From assembly GCA_902729315.2 (NCBI GenBank), contig LR746269.1, forward strand, positions 9,852,231-9,916,230: 64,000 nt of DNA. The letters are read 5' to 3'. The notes under the pieces are model-generated. The model did not search any database, was not told where the DNA came from, and saw nothing but the letters and a program-made list of their open reading frames with translations. The translations under genes and the position numbers were made by a program. Numbering within the stretch: the first letter of the stretch is position 1; each line of letters starts with the position of its first letter. The DNA is from Spirodela intermedia (lineage: Eukaryota > Streptophyta > Magnoliopsida > Alismatales > Araceae). Shown piece after piece: positions 23,272 to 38,000 of this stretch.

Positions 23272-26200
23272 CTACCGGAAGCGAATGACGATACAAGAGA
23301 TGTCGTCCTTGCTCTTCCTTGCCAATGCCTCCGTGGTCAAGCGCTTGGCCGCGGCTCGTGGATCCTTGACGGATTTCACTATATCAACAGCTTCCTGGTT
23401 CTTCATAACCTGCCAAACAAAAGGAGCACCCTTACGCCGTCACATGCAGTCCCCTTCAGTGACCAATAACTATAGCACAGGCACAAATGTTGTCATAAAT
23501 CAGGAGGATATGACGGCGAAATCAGAGCGCTTGAAATTCCCGTTCGTCCTGGAAAAAGGAGAAAAACGGACGATTTCATCTAGCCAGGCGAGCCTACATT
23601 AGTAGCCTACTGGGGTAGGGGACATATTTGAGCACTCATCCGTACTTCTTTCCTCAGATATCTCTGCATAGACAACACTACTTCTCCAGACATGCACATC
23701 AGCCTGATTTGATGATAACATCAGCAAGCAAGCTTGCCGCAACCTTTGTTTCATTAGTTGTCGCACAAGGTGCCTACAACTCTTGTTTCAGGACCGTCTC
23801 TAAAAGGAGACTCGTTCGAATTGAAAGCACGAAAAGGCTTGGCTAACTCTACAACAACCCATCAAGAAGAATCTGGTTGCTATAGCTAATGCGACGCCTG
23901 CAATGGCAGTAGTTTAGAAATATCAAAGGTTTTGGAAGTTAAGGGCAGCAGTTATCCATAAAGTGCAATATCTTGGCAGAAAAACAACATTAGAAGAACG
24001 ATAATAGAATAATATCAAATAAATTTTACTCCAAAGGGATTCCAAAACAAAACCTCCGGTAATCAATGACCGAGAGCACACCACATATATTGGTGGAAGC
24101 AAAATAAGAGGATCCCATTCCAAAATGCATGTACACTTGCAACGGTTGGACTTCGATGGTGACACATTAATGGATGGGAAATAAGATCCATGATCATCGG
24201 CACATCTCTCTTCCAACACACCTTCACTTTTGAAAATACAGCAGGCTCAAATCAGATGCCGTGGCTTAGATTGGTTCAGGAGGGTCTGTTGGGCCCGATC
24301 AGGTCTATGGTGTTCTCGGGATGATCGTTTATAGTAAGTAAGTAGCTTTCGAATTTGGTGGAGAGTCGTTGGTCAACCATCGTGTTAACCATCGGAGTGT
24401 TGATGTACACCATAGTCACCTTTTAATGCAAATCAACAAGCATCAGGATGGTTTAGGTTTTTGAATATCAGCAAAGAGTTAGGATCCAAATCAGAGTACT
24501 GAATCATCTTAACTATCCCACAACACCTGCCTGAAAATGGTTTTTCTGTGTTTTATAAACACTCACACAGCATGCTGAACAGCTGAAAGTAGAAGTCGGT
24601 AAACTGGAAGTGTCAGACGAAGTTAGTGGCTGCTAGTATGCCCATCGTTGTTGGGTACTAACAGCAGGAGATTTTGGCCAGGATAAATAGACTATGCTTG
24701 GTCATTTATCATCTGTATATGCAACTGACCAGAGGAAGGGGGCAGGAAAAAAAAACCAGAAGAGAGGAAGATATGAAATAATGGCCCAGTGTAAAAAACA
24801 GCAAATTTGTTCAGAGAAGATTTGCAGCAGAAAGAAAATTTTAACTTGACAAATAGAACTTTTCCTTTAGGAGGAGTTAGTCAGAGTACCTCACTAGAAC
24901 TTTTTTCCATTTACAAAAGGAGGACTGGAAAAAAAAAGAAGCATCGCCTTTAACCTGATAATCAAGGGAAAGGAAAGGTGCTCCTTAAGCTGATAATCAA
25001 GAATTAGGATAACACGACCTGAGACAACACACAAAGGATACACACACAGTTCCAAAATAGCATATTCATTCAGCATTCGCTGCACCAACTTCAGGAAAAT
25101 CTCTCTATCCCTTAGCACACCCCTCAACACTTCTCAGAATTCCTTTATTCCTTGTTTTTTTCAAGATTTTCCTTCCCCAATCATTAACTAGAACCGGGCA
25201 TAACGTGGAGAGCGCAGTTCCCTCGTCTCATGCACATTAATTTCAACCGTCTCATTTGGCCACCCAAGTAAGGGAGGATAACATCTAAAACCAACCATGT
25301 CCAAAGTTGGGATCCAGAGCCTCAAACCATTTACTTAAATAATGTACCGGCCAGCTTTTCAAGATTAGCTATTTTAACTCATATCCATCGGGAATTCGGA
25401 GGGGTTGATGCTCAAATATCTAGCATATTATTCAGCACAAACTTCTTCATTGCTCTTCCTCCACTATTCCCTCACGGGGTAACCAAAGAAATATCACGAA
25501 TGGCATTACCGTTGTGTCACCACCTTGTGTGAAAATTTCGTTCTCTTTTCTCAACTCTTCAAACAGAAGCATCGATTAATTTCTCAGTTCCTTGACTAAC
25601 CAGAGGAATACCATGATGTTGACTCTTCACAATAGGGATGGGATATACCGCTAAAAAGAACAGAGAGTTGGAATTTTTATTTTCACTTGTTCACCTGCTT
25701 GGTGGAATTGGAAATGAAAAATAGTAGAAACAAAACATGAATAAACAGAGACACTGAGCAGAAACGAAAATGAATAAACAACGAGAGTACAGCAGTGGAC
25801 GATTGGAAATATTTTTTCCCCTAATTTTTGAATCGAAAAAATAGCATATCAGGATCTGGAAACGAAGATAGTAAAATCAACTAAGAGAGACAGTCCACAC
25901 GAGAGAAACACCCAACATGAGGTCACTGAAGAAAATATAGACAGACCTTCCATAAGCCATCACTTGCCAATATGACAAACTCCGTTGTCCGGTCTAGCGG
26001 TACATGCTTAACATCAGGTTCTGAGCTCAAGTGCGCCTTAAGACTCTGATCACCAAATGCACGAGCAACTGCAAGTTGACCGTTGACACGAGGGACATCC
26101 CCTGGGATCACGGGAGAAAATATGTGGGTGATGAATACGTTCATCCAGAGGAAGCAAACAAAATGGTGAAACAACCAAAATGAAATAACATCAAGCAAGG

Positions 26201-27602
26201 GACGGGGCTTGGTGTATCCTAATAAATATGAATACAGTCCTGTGGTTAGGCCTCTACCAGGGAGAATTGTGACAAAGCCTCCTTGCTTCTCAATCCTTTT
26301 ACGCTCCATGTCCGGCTCATGATCCACGGAGAGCTGTTGGGCAGCACCTTGCTTGCAGACAACAGCCCTGGAGTCACCCACGTTGGCTATCCACAAGTCT
26401 CGACCATCGATGACTATTGCTGTGACCGCCGTCGAACCCCCTGGTCCCAACCTTGCTGCATTTTCGAGGATGAATTGATCGGTCGACTGATAAGCATTCC
26501 TTATGGCTGCCTCAGGGTCCCTCCAAAAAATTGGCTGCTCCGAAAACAACAACCATGGCAAGTAAGTGAACCACCTTGGCAACTAAAAATAAGTAAAGTT
26601 GACATGTCCTCAGTCGGCAATCAACGATATGAAGTCTACACAAGAAGAAGCAGCTGAATAAGCGAATCCGTCACTGACCTCCTTCAGTATGTTGGTGAAG
26701 AGATTGCCCTTGAGGTAACTGGGGACGCTGTCGCCAAGGTGCCCATCAAAGATGGCGTAGAGGCCGAGCTCATGACCCCTCTCGTACCGGTGCTCTGCAA
26801 CGTGGTAATCCTCCATGTCGTGGCCCGACTGACCTTTGACTAAGTGGTAACCATGTGCCCATTTGTTACTTGACTTCTTGCTCCGCCCTTTTCCTGCGGT
26901 GTCCTCAGCCGATGACGAGATGAGGCAAGCGGCAGCCTTCTCCACGCAAGATAGATGGAAATCGTGTAAGTTGCAAACCGAGACATTTAGGAGTTGCAAA
27001 CCAAGACGATCATATAACAGATGGCATGAGCAACAGGAATGGCAATTAACTGCGTACAGAGAAAGGCAAAGAAACATTGAGGCGGCCACCGATCGGCCAA
27101 CGAGGTCATCTATCCATCTGACTAGAGAAGATCGGGGGAAAGAAGGTCGGTCAGTGGGAGATGAAAGATCGGGAGCGAGAAAGAGAGAGATATTGATAAA
27201 TGGATGGATGGCTATAGAGACAGAGCAAGAGAAAGATTATTGACACATCAATCTATGGAATCGCCAGCAACCCCAAAATTAACTTCTGACGAGGAACGGA
27301 GAATAAGAAAGGTGATAGGGAAGAGAGTTGGATTTTGCGAGCTGCAGAACAACCAGTGCCAGCTTTACCGCTAGTCTTGGGGAAGTCAACTCCGGAAGAG
27401 AAGAGAGAAGGCAGGGACAATTTTCAGTCTCGCGAAGGAAGAGCCCAGAGTTGCATACCTTGATCATACTAAATAATTCGTTCCTCCTGCGGGTGGTGGT
27501 GGAGGAAGATGAGGAGGGGGAAGAAGAGGAAGAACAGGCGGCGGAAGGGGCTTGCTGTGGCTTGTCCATAAAATCGTCCCCAGCGCAGCGACGTCCAGGC
27601 AT
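23272..27602 (-). CDS. Protein phosphatase 2C, PIA1/clade-F-like (5 exons)
   Basis: Exons in transcription order are 27602-27459, 26936-26679, 26534-26258, 26101-25947 and 23409-23272. All are in phase, giving 323 residues. The PP2C motifs are complete and in order: GHDMEDYHV, GLYAIFDGHLGD (metal-binding Asp-Gly), GPGGSTAVTAIV, DLWIANVGDSRAVV, LSVDHEPD, KQGGFVT, GDVPRVNGQLAVARAFGD, TEFVILASDGLWKV, NQEAVDIV and RKSKDDISCIVIRF. These enzymes are Mg/Mn-dependent Ser/Thr phosphatases, and close Arabidopsis relatives (the PIA1 group) act in stress and defence signalling. The N-terminus is Ser-rich. Starts at 27602 or 27569 are both possible. The exon 2 acceptor reads GAGAAG|GCT, a NAGNAG-type tandem site that could insert one Lys. 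The last intron is 2.5 kb and separates the C-terminal 46 codons from the rest. Confidence 0.93.
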
Positions 27603-29081
27603 TACTCCTTTCGGCGCATCAAGGGGAGGAGAAGGGTCCTGGCGCAGAAAGCACCGAGGGCGTGGGAGAGAGAACGAGGCAGATGGGCAGACGAAGACCG
27701 GCCGTTGTCGCCCCAACGAGCAGATTGTTCGCAGCTCCGATAGAGGGAGGACCGAGTCTGGTCACACTTGTTTAGGCGGTGGTGGGGAGGCGGCCTAGCC
27801 GCCAAGTCAACGGACGAAACCGCGTGAGGCTTGAGCGGATCCACGACGGACAGCGCGTGAGTCCTATGTGGGATTCGGGTCCAAGAGAAAACAAACGGTG
27901 GACCGCTTGACGTATATGGAAGGAGGCGAGGAGATGCCTGACCCCAAGTAAAACCCGCTCCGCTCCGTCTGTGCATTCATGACCATTTATTATGCGAGAC
28001 GCTTCCGTGAAGACCCGGAAATTATGCCGCCACCGGTTGGGAAAGACTCGAATTTCATCGTCGTTCCCGACTGCTATCGGCGGAATGAACCTCCGAATCG
28101 CGTCGCCCGGTCGGCTTACACGTGCAGAAGAGGGGGAGACATGAGGCAGACCCCAACAGTTAACGAACAAGGATGGCCAGAAATCCATCTGGCGATCGAA
28201 TGCCGAAGCGATGAAATCTTTGCGTGCACAGAAACGCGGACACGCTATGAGACGGAGGCGTATCGCCAGTTTCGCTGACCAGCGCCCGCGGAGAAACCGT
28301 GCTGTTTTGTGCCCATCTGTCAGTCGGCCCTCAATTGAGAAGGAAGCGAGAAGAAGAGAAGTTTCCTCCTCAGGATAGGGTGGGTGTCAACCGCGTGTCC
28401 CCGGCAGGAAGTAAGGCGGTTGGGTTCTTAACCCCGCGTGCGGTGTGATGATGCTGAAATCCAAAGTTATCTGCCGTGGGCGAGCACGTTCCGGATGGCG
28501 TCGCTATCTCGGGTCGAAACTCCGGAGGGAATGCACGATACACCCACCGGAGGGCGAGCACAGCGCCAACGGAGAAAAAAATAGGATGGTGGAGGGGAGA
28601 AGTAGAAGAAGCGTAGCAAACATCGCAAGGCCCAAACCACGACCCGCTCCGACCCTCAGTTTCTTCTACCAAAATCGGTGAAACCAGAAGGCAACGGACG
28701 GACGTCTATGTTACATTTTGCAGCCGGAAAGGATTTGGGGGGGATGGGATGTGACGGGGCGGACGGCTGGCACTCTCTGAAGAAGCAGAAGGATGAATCA
28801 AAGAATAAAGAAACCCCTAGGCCCGGCCTGATGCGTCGCTGACGTGCGTGGTGGGCGTTATTCCAAGAGGAGAGAGCCCCGGCCGGAGCGTATCCATTGA
28901 CCCTCGGTCTCTTCCGTCCGGGCGTGCCATCGGCCGCCGCCTGCCACTTGGGTTTCTGCACTCGCTTCGCTTTGCTCCTCTTCCGCTGGTCCGCAGTGTG
29001 CACTGCGCTGTAGAAAAGAAGCCGAATCACGTTCCTTTCTACTTCAGCCTCCGCCTCACACGCCTCATGTATAATCTGCCA
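27603..29081. other. Intergenic between PP2C (5' side) and HAC (3' side)
   Basis: GC-rich DNA with no recognised exon. It should contain the PP2C promoter and leader (minus strand) and the HAC 3' UTR. The open frames here (for example 28370-28672 and 28848-29387) overlap each other on both strands and match no family I know. Confidence 0.4.
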
Positions 29082-32000
29082 TCACGCATTCCCCGAAACT
29101 TCCGCAGTTCTCTGTCTCATCATCTCCATCACCGCAGCCCTCCGCCTAGAGTCAGACTGCTGCTGCAATCTCCTCAAGTGTTCTCTCAAATCCCTGTCGG
29201 AAGGCAGCAGTCAAAACGACCATGGATAGGCAAAAGTTTTAAAACTGAAACCGACATTAACAGTAACACGAATAATAAAATCACTCCCGGACCTGCAGCG
29301 TGGCACATGACAATTCGATTCTTTGCAGGCTCTTGCATGGAGTTGAAGAAGGTACCACATCTTCTTGCACAGTACACAGCCCCCTGAAGCGCGTGTCCTA
29401 CAGTTTATGCCATGACGGAACAATCCCTTGACTTTACGGCAGTTTGGATACTGACAGTGCAGTGACCGACACTGAGCGGCATGCACCAAAAGATCAAGCA
29501 TCTTCCGAAGCTGCAGAGCCATACTTGAACATGAGAAAACGGCACAGAAACATCTTTCGAGGTAGAAACACGAACTCTTACTACCAAGACCAGGAAAACA
29601 GCGTCATAAATAGTATTGGAAAACGGAAAATTATAGAACAACTGCCAGTTTCTCCAATAATTAAATAAAATGGATCAATCAGCACGATCAGTCATCCCAT
29701 GTTCTATTGTAAGAGATACAGGTTTCTGTGACACTACATGTAGCAGCACCAAATGATTGACGGACAGGTTAGCTCGCAGAAAGCAAAATGCTTTATGTCC
29801 CCGGTTACAAAAGAGACTTTTTCCACAATGAATTAATCCAAGAAGTGAAATTGAGTCGATGAACAGTCGCAGTCATTGTCGATTTCATTTAAATTTCATG
29901 TCTAAATTGACCTAGTAATCACTTTCAGATACAATGTCATGCATCCAATTAATACTAAACCACTTTAAAGCATGGGGATCAAATCAGCAGTGGAGACCAA
30001 AAGAGACCACAAAGTGCCTAGCATCAAGGAAGCAAAGGGTGGACACAGTACTGCTCCGCTGCGTCAGACTAGTGTGTTAAACATGCTGCTGGGCAGGTTG
30101 TGCACAGGACGGGAGGGATCTTTTTCGCATCAAGCATTCTCGTACTCAATCGCTTGGGTTTCCTACAATAGGACAGTCAGTTCTAGACGTAAATTAAAAT
30201 GTTTGTCTCGAGCGGTTCTGAATGATAGTTGGTTAAGCCACAAAGAAGGCCTCTCCATTTAGCGCTTCTTTGAAGTTTGAAGTAACAACACTACTACAAT
30301 GCAGTATTGGTTAGGGGATCTTGGCAAAGCTACAAAGCCATAAAGCAGGCTACCAGCCTGGACTTCTCTGCCTAGTGCCATTGTAATTGGCAAGGAGATG
30401 GAAGTTTTCCAATCCCAAAATCTTATGCCCCTAAAAAGGCTGACTTATTGTACTTGCAGCACGAACAATCAATAATTTACTCTACAACATACCCAAAATT
30501 CATCTAAGGAATCCCTACGAGAGCTCTACAGGAGGGCCACTTTGAAAAGAACAAACTGACAAATAGTCACGCAAGTGTGACTCAGGACCATCATTCTGAT
30601 CAGACTATCACTTAATAATATAGAAGCGGGGAAATTAGGCACTCATTTGGACAAGCTACCGTGAACAGATGAAATTTATGAAGGCTCAACATTGGACATG
30701 AAAGCATATAGGAAAGTTTAGTGCCTTGGTGACCAACAAGCACCATCTAGAAAATGTGGACCGGCAGAAATTTGTTAATATTAAAAAATTGAGGGCAAAC
30801 ATCATGATTAGATAGATTTCGCAAAATAGATGGGCAATTGTGAATTTTTCAGAAAACTGCATTGATTTCATGCGTGGATTTTTTTCTTATATTCGGTGAC
30901 AGTGCACTTCATTCGTTCTCTAATTATGGGGATTATTTATGCATATTTCGAATATCAATGCATAGATCTCTACTCACAATAATTTATTTTGGCGGAACAA
31001 GACATGATATATCATATTTTTCCAAATCATGTCTTTTAAAACTTTTACAGAAAAAAAGGTAGCTGCAGAAACACAGAAGAGACAGGAGATGGGTGGGGAA
31101 GCATACATGGTATCTTATATGGGCTTTGATAAAATATGTAGGTCTGGTTGGTACACAAAGTTGGATATTGATACTCATCATGATTAGCATAAGAAGCACA
31201 CAATGATAGGGAAGACAAAGAGAATACAGGTAGAAGAAAAAAATACAGCGACAACTGTTACCTGTAACACTCTTTTCTGCCGAGCTTCCTTGTTCTGTGC
31301 ATCACGATCAGCCATTGATGGATGATTCGTTAATCTATGTGGATGATCGACACCTCCATTTCTCTGATAACAATTATTGCATACATCAAAATCTGGGCAG
31401 ACTTCACAACGCCAACCCTGACCAGTTTCAATGTCACGATGGCACACGTTGCATGTTGTCACAAAAGCAGGTGCTGTTGGATTATGGAGGTGATACAGGA
31501 CCATCATTGAAGAATGCTTTGCTCGACGCAGGGTGTCGTACTGATAATGGTTTCCTTGGCAAAGACTGAGGAAAGCTTGTCTAGTGTCAAAGAACTCACT
31601 TTCTAAAATCTCATCTTTATCTTTTGTATCTTCTGGCACATCATTTATTTCAGCCTGCTAAGAGATGGCACATTTGAAATTTGATACGGTCAGGAGTATA
31701 CCTTACAATGTCAAAAGAAACAACTTGTATCTTGCATGCACTAACACTCACTCGAGTAAGCAAATGCTTCTCCCTTGAGCCACTAGGATGCCTGTCTCTA
31801 TCTTCACGTTTTAATTCTGCATCGTGACACCTAGTATGATGTTCATTGATGTCAGAGACCTCTCAAAAGAATCAAACAATAATACTCGTCTTTCATATGT
31901 AATCGCAAAAAGATAAACATCACCAAGATTCATATTACAGTGAGGACAAATTCATCAAGAAAGGCAAATTCTAAAAACACATGCAAAAACACAACCATCA

Positions 32001-35000
32001 TTTCATTGCTCCTATTGAAGAAAAATAATCAACTATTGAGTTACATAGGGTTTCATCGTTAAGAAAATACAGACAACTAATGAATTTACAACTCACTTTG
32101 AACAAGTACACTGCTTCCCATTATTGTATACCTCGTCATGGGATAAAGACCTTTGATGGAGCAGAGCCATAAATGCAGAGTTCAATCTAAAGCAAACTCA
32201 TATCAAGCCAGCTAAAGGCATCAAGATTCATCTTACTCTAAGACATTTTAACAAGAATGAACACGGGAAAAGAGTATACAAGCAATGCAACCTGAAGACA
32301 AAAGAAAAGCTGGCTTTTCACATCTTTACTTAGAGGATATGCTAGACGTGCTCACTGGTTGATTTAAGCTAGTTTAAAGGAAAATTCGAGAAAAGCCGAA
32401 AATCCTTTAGGACTGACTGTGATTTATGGCGTCACTACGATCTCACCATCTACCAGTATCAAAGTCGTAAGGAAATAGCAAGTTGACAGCCGAGTAGCAC
32501 GGGAAGCCTAAAATAGTGTCAAATGAAAGAACAGACCAAGAAGGACAAGTACAATACAGTGTTCGAAAACCAGCATAACTAATAGGCCGGTGCTTCAACT
32601 GACGTTGAACCATATGATGTGGGAAAGAACATATAATAAGGAGTTCGGCTCTTAGCTGGAGAGTTTCCTAGTTTGTTGGCTCGGTTCCTAGTTTGTAGGT
32701 TTCCTTGTTGTTAGGTCGTTTCCTTATTTTGTGGCCCTGGTACTCGCATATAACAGTCATCTATGATGTGACTACGAACTGAGTTTGTTCCTCTCCATAT
32801 CCTCCTAGGGTTTGCGCCCCTGTTGACCATATATGATATTAATGAAAATGAGACGGCCTGTAGCGATTGAAATATACAGTGTCGCCATCAAGATGGAGAG
32901 ATCCTATATGAAACAACTCGCACCCAAGCACCCAAATTGGCGGAATTCCAAACAAGCTCAATCTTTGATTCTGAATGGATCTCGCAGGTCCGTGCCAGAC
33001 AACAAACCAACGCAACAAGAACTAGTTTATAGATAAGACAAGTGAACAGTTCAGTCTGGTTCACTTTTCAAAACAGATAACGACAGATTCACACACACAC
33101 AACAGATGGGAGAGTTCTTACTTGTCGCAAAGTTGAAACTTTTTGCATTGACTGCAAACCCACCGGACTCCAGAAACCATCAATGTGCAACAATGAGTGC
33201 ATGTATGCTGCAAGTGGACCATGATGAAATCCTCTTTCATTGGGAAGATGGTTTCACCAAGCTGTGAAATTCAAGGTTCTATGTAAGCTTACGCATTTTG
33301 CAAGAAAGATAGGACTAACATGGGGAGTAATGAAAATTACAAATCAAGCCAATCCCGATGAATCATCAATATGAAATAAAAGAAGAGTACGGTAAAAAAA
33401 ATAAATCAGCAGAAATACCAAATCCTACTTCTTGACAGCTAATCTTATCCAGGAGCTATTTACTCAGTGGGAATGCAAAACCAATTTCACTTGGGATAAT
33501 ACACACTTTTGATAGACAAGACAGGCTACTTACTTTTTGCATCAATAGAAAATCCTTTGAGGCATAGCAAGACAAATCAGATTGACCAGCAGCCTTCAAA
33601 GACCTTTTGGTGATTATCTTTTTAGTTTTCCCTTTTTTCTGTTGTTTCCTATCTTCTTCTTCCTGTTGAAGTTGATTGATCATATCCTCCGCAGCACCAG
33701 GCCAGTAGTCACCATCGAAGTATGGCAACCGAGCAGCAGTTACTTTGGCCTTGCACTCACCCATTTGTATAAAAAAATGGTCGTATAAATTAGTCAGATC
33801 CACCACAATATTCTCCTTTATAGCCTTTCTTAACATTGAGAGATACCTGAAATTAGGACAACAAATTGATTCAACGTAAACTAGTAAGACACTCAAGACG
33901 AAAGAAGAGTTACGAGGATAAAATCGATTTGAAGGTTATCAGGCTCACCATTCTCGAAGTTTATCAGACTTGGGAGTCTTCTGGATTTCAGGATGGCAAT
34001 ATAATATATAGTCTTCACCTTTCAAAGGAGGGCAAGCCCATATATAGCAACTAGTAAAGCCCCGTTTCTTGCAATATTCAAGATAACCAATCTGAAAAAT
34101 GAGAATTCCAATTAAAAACCAAAGTTGTAGATAAGACCTAATGGCAAAAATATAAAGTTGGAACAAGCAGTACTCACATGAAAAGTAAAAACAGCAAGCA
34201 ATGGTAAAACTCACATAATAAGAATGGGGTAGAAATAACATAGAGACGAACTTGTCTGAGAAATACAATATCGAAGTGTATCTTAGAAAAGGTAAATGAT
34301 AGTACCAGAATTTCATGGTAAACAACTGTACGTAATGCTTCTCCATTTATTGTCTTTATCTCAGGCCTGAAGTACTTGACAGAGTCCAGATATGAAAGGT
34401 AAACACGCCGCTGATTAGGGAATGAGCATTCCGAACCAAATTCTTGGACATACATGCCAAAAAGACAAACTTCGACACCTTCAATTTTCTGAAATAACAG
34501 GACAACCTGGAGAAAACATAATCAGTACAACTGAAGACAATTCGAGACATTCAATGTTATTTCACAATTATAAAGTTTTGAATGCCTATTTAGTAATACT
34601 TCATTGCACCACTGTTTAAAAACTTCAAGGAAAGGATGCCTGATTATAATTCAATACCTTGGACTTATAAGGAAATGATTCATACCTTAGACTTATAAGG
34701 AAATTCTGTTGGGTAATTTTCTTCCTGAAAGATGTCCAAAAATCGTTGCTTTACTTCCAGTTTCTTGTCAACAGATGATACGACTCTAACAACAAGAGCT
34801 TCAGCCCCTGGAACCTGAAGGGGAAACATCAAACATAATATAAGGATGTCAATCGCTATTGTATTTCTCTGATCTTTAGCACTTCTGAGCAACAAAAACA
34901 AGTTGGTATAACATCCATAAATGAAAATATGTCAACGACTGCTGCAAAATACAAGGAATAGAGTGCCCCGAAAAAAGGGAAAGTCCACCCAACAATGATA

Positions 35001-38000
35001 TCACATTACTTTTTGTTATTATGACAAATAAAAAAATAACTACAATTCCACAGTGCACTAAGATTGAATATGGCCAACATCTCCCATAGCTCACTGAAAA
35101 GTTATGCTATCAAATGATTTTAGTATCTTTTTTTCATAAAAGATAAGATCGCTGTTTTTCCTATTTGGAGTGCCAACGTGATGAGTTGACAACAACGGGC
35201 AGAAGTATGTAGATTTTACTTAGCATGATGCCGCTCACATGACAGTACTAGAACGAAGGAGAAACTTAGTTGATAATCCTGTTTCTTGACAATAAACTCA
35301 AAATTTAGAAGACTCAAATCCACGTAAATTAAGTCGCATACGCTATTGATGAGCATTTGAACGGCTAAGAGATTTCACTCATTCTACTTCAGGAAAATCA
35401 CCTCATCAACATTCTTTCCCAGGCTCCTAGCCCTCTCTTGTCTTTCATGCTTCAGACGTGTAAAAAGACGTTGCTCTATGTGATCACTAAGCAATGTTCT
35501 AGGCAAATCTTTTGCGCCAAGAACAGCATTCGGAGGCAAAGGGGCACGCTCTCCTCTTTCCACTTCCTGCATGTAGCAATTAGGACATGTGTACTCTGCT
35601 TCTCCATCATTCCTACGCCCATTGAAGAGTGCACATATCTGATGTTGCCATGCTTCACATTTATCGCATTGAACCCACTGCAAGCAAAACAAAAGGGGAA
35701 AAACACGTCAGGAAAAAGGTTTCCACAAACCAGTTGGAAATTTACACTGCTTTAAAGAGGGTGGTACGACGATAGCAAACTAAAAAAGAAGAAGGAAGAA
35801 GGTACAATAGTAAACTCCATAGGCAGTGACAAAACACACTTTAAACAGTAATTATGGCTCTCCCCAAGCTAGAAACCCTTGAAATTGAAGATAAAGTGTT
35901 CTGCTCAGAAAAGAGTCACACCCACTCTAGACTATACCATGCTAAAGAAGAAGATTAACTATAGAAGAAGTAACTCACCCATTCTTCAGTTTCCTCATCA
36001 TTTTTCTTCTTCTCAAGCTTTGTTTTCTGATGATAGGTCCCCTCCACCTCAATCGAGTCACCACGAGTCTCGTTATAACAATGAGTGCAAAAAAAATGGC
36101 GAGTATCACCCATACCAATAGTGTAATAAGGTGCATTTCGCTTAATTCGAGCACCGCAAGGTGAACAATATATAGGAGGTGGTTCAAAAGTGAGTTTTTC
36201 TACTGCACATAATTGGCAAGAATTTTCACTCATAGAGCGTTGAATAGCTTGATTTTTCTCAGCCTTTGCTTTACTCTGCAGAAGAAATATAATGACAAAA
36301 AAGCTTTTAAAACAAAAATGTCCAGTCATATCAACCATCAAATTAGAAAAAGATGAGCATTCTATTTGCTGTTAAGTTGACCACCATTTACGGAGAGATG
36401 CTTACAATGAGAGGATGGTATTTCCAATCCTGAATACAAAAACGAAATCATACAATCTGAAATACGCCATCCCACTTCAAGCCCGAACTCACCAGAGACT
36501 TGGGCAAGGGGGTGGGTGCTCAATCTAAATCTGGTTCAAATTTTCCATTAAGCTACAGAGCTGTCTCCATGTCATGATAATGATTCTAACTAGGCAAACA
36601 AAATTAGCGGCATTATACCTATCAACTTTCAACTGAAAAGGATAACTAGATAAAAATTAGCAAATAATAGGAAGAACAGGTTCAATGTCCTGCATATATA
36701 ACGAATGCAAAGGCAGCTTGTAGACTACAGATCTTGTGGTAAGACAATCGTCACATAAGCCTCTATAGTAACAACATGAATTTTAATGCACATTCACACT
36801 AGAATATGTTCACAAGCTTATCAAAACATCAGAATTGTATAAAATAAATGTAACAAGTTATTTTCCCATTCTGAACACACGCACAGTCAGAAAAATAAAA
36901 AAGGGAATATTCAACCTCATTCCAATGAGCGAGTACCCATGTCAATAGACATCTATTCCTTTCTTCACTAGATAAGATAAATGAAGACGAAAAATGACAG
37001 AGAGAGGAACAAAAGAGAGAAAATTAAAGCTCATGAACTAACCTGGCCAACCCATTGTCTGAGACTAACAATATGGTCCCTGATTTGCTCAGGGGTGAAC
37101 AATTCAGTTAATGATACACCTTTTATCTTTGGTTTCCCTGATTTTGTACCAGCAACAGAATCACCTGGAGCACTTGTTTCATGTTTAATTTTCACCACGT
37201 CTCGCACAGTCTGTTCATCAATTTGCATTCTTTCTGTTTTAGGATCGGTATCATCTTCGTTTAAAAGTGAAGTTCGAGGGTCAGGCTTGGTAGAGTAGAT
37301 ATCCATGGTATCATCCATATTAACGTGGGTGAAACTCTGAACATTATCTAATCCAGAAAGTACACTTGATTCTGTCTTCATTTCCACAGTCTCCGACTTA
37401 GAGGTCAAGCTTAACTCTGCTGGTTGATGCCCTTGGCCTAGTACATCCTCTGAAGAATGGGATGGGTTCATTTGGGAACCAGAAATCAGCTGACTTTCAC
37501 CCTGGATCATTAAGGAGGAGGGATAATCTACCTTAATGCGTTTAAAAGAAGACTGAATATCTTCAGAAGTTTCAATAGCTTGCATGACTTTGTTTTTAAT
37601 TGGTCCATCAGGACAAGGACCATTGATAGTTTTCTGAGAAGCATGCATTGGATCTGCACAATCAGCTACAGTTGAAGGGTGAGCAGTTATCTTTCGTTGT
37701 TTTGATATGTAAACGCGAACAGGAACGCAAACGGGGCAATCTCCAGCACGGCAGCTACAATAATGCTTAACAAGGGCCTTTGATTGATGACAACGAGGAT
37801 ACCCACATTGATGCCCTTTACAGCCCCCCATATGTGCAACTAATTGTTGTACTGTTAAGCAGTTAACTTCTGGGCATTTGCCTTTTGGAGCTGGACATCG
37901 ACGAGCATGACGTAAAAATAGGAGCCACCTCTGTTGATTGAAGTATTGTCGTTCACGCAATAAACTTCTAGGTTTCCTATCCCTTCCACTTGTTAACTTC

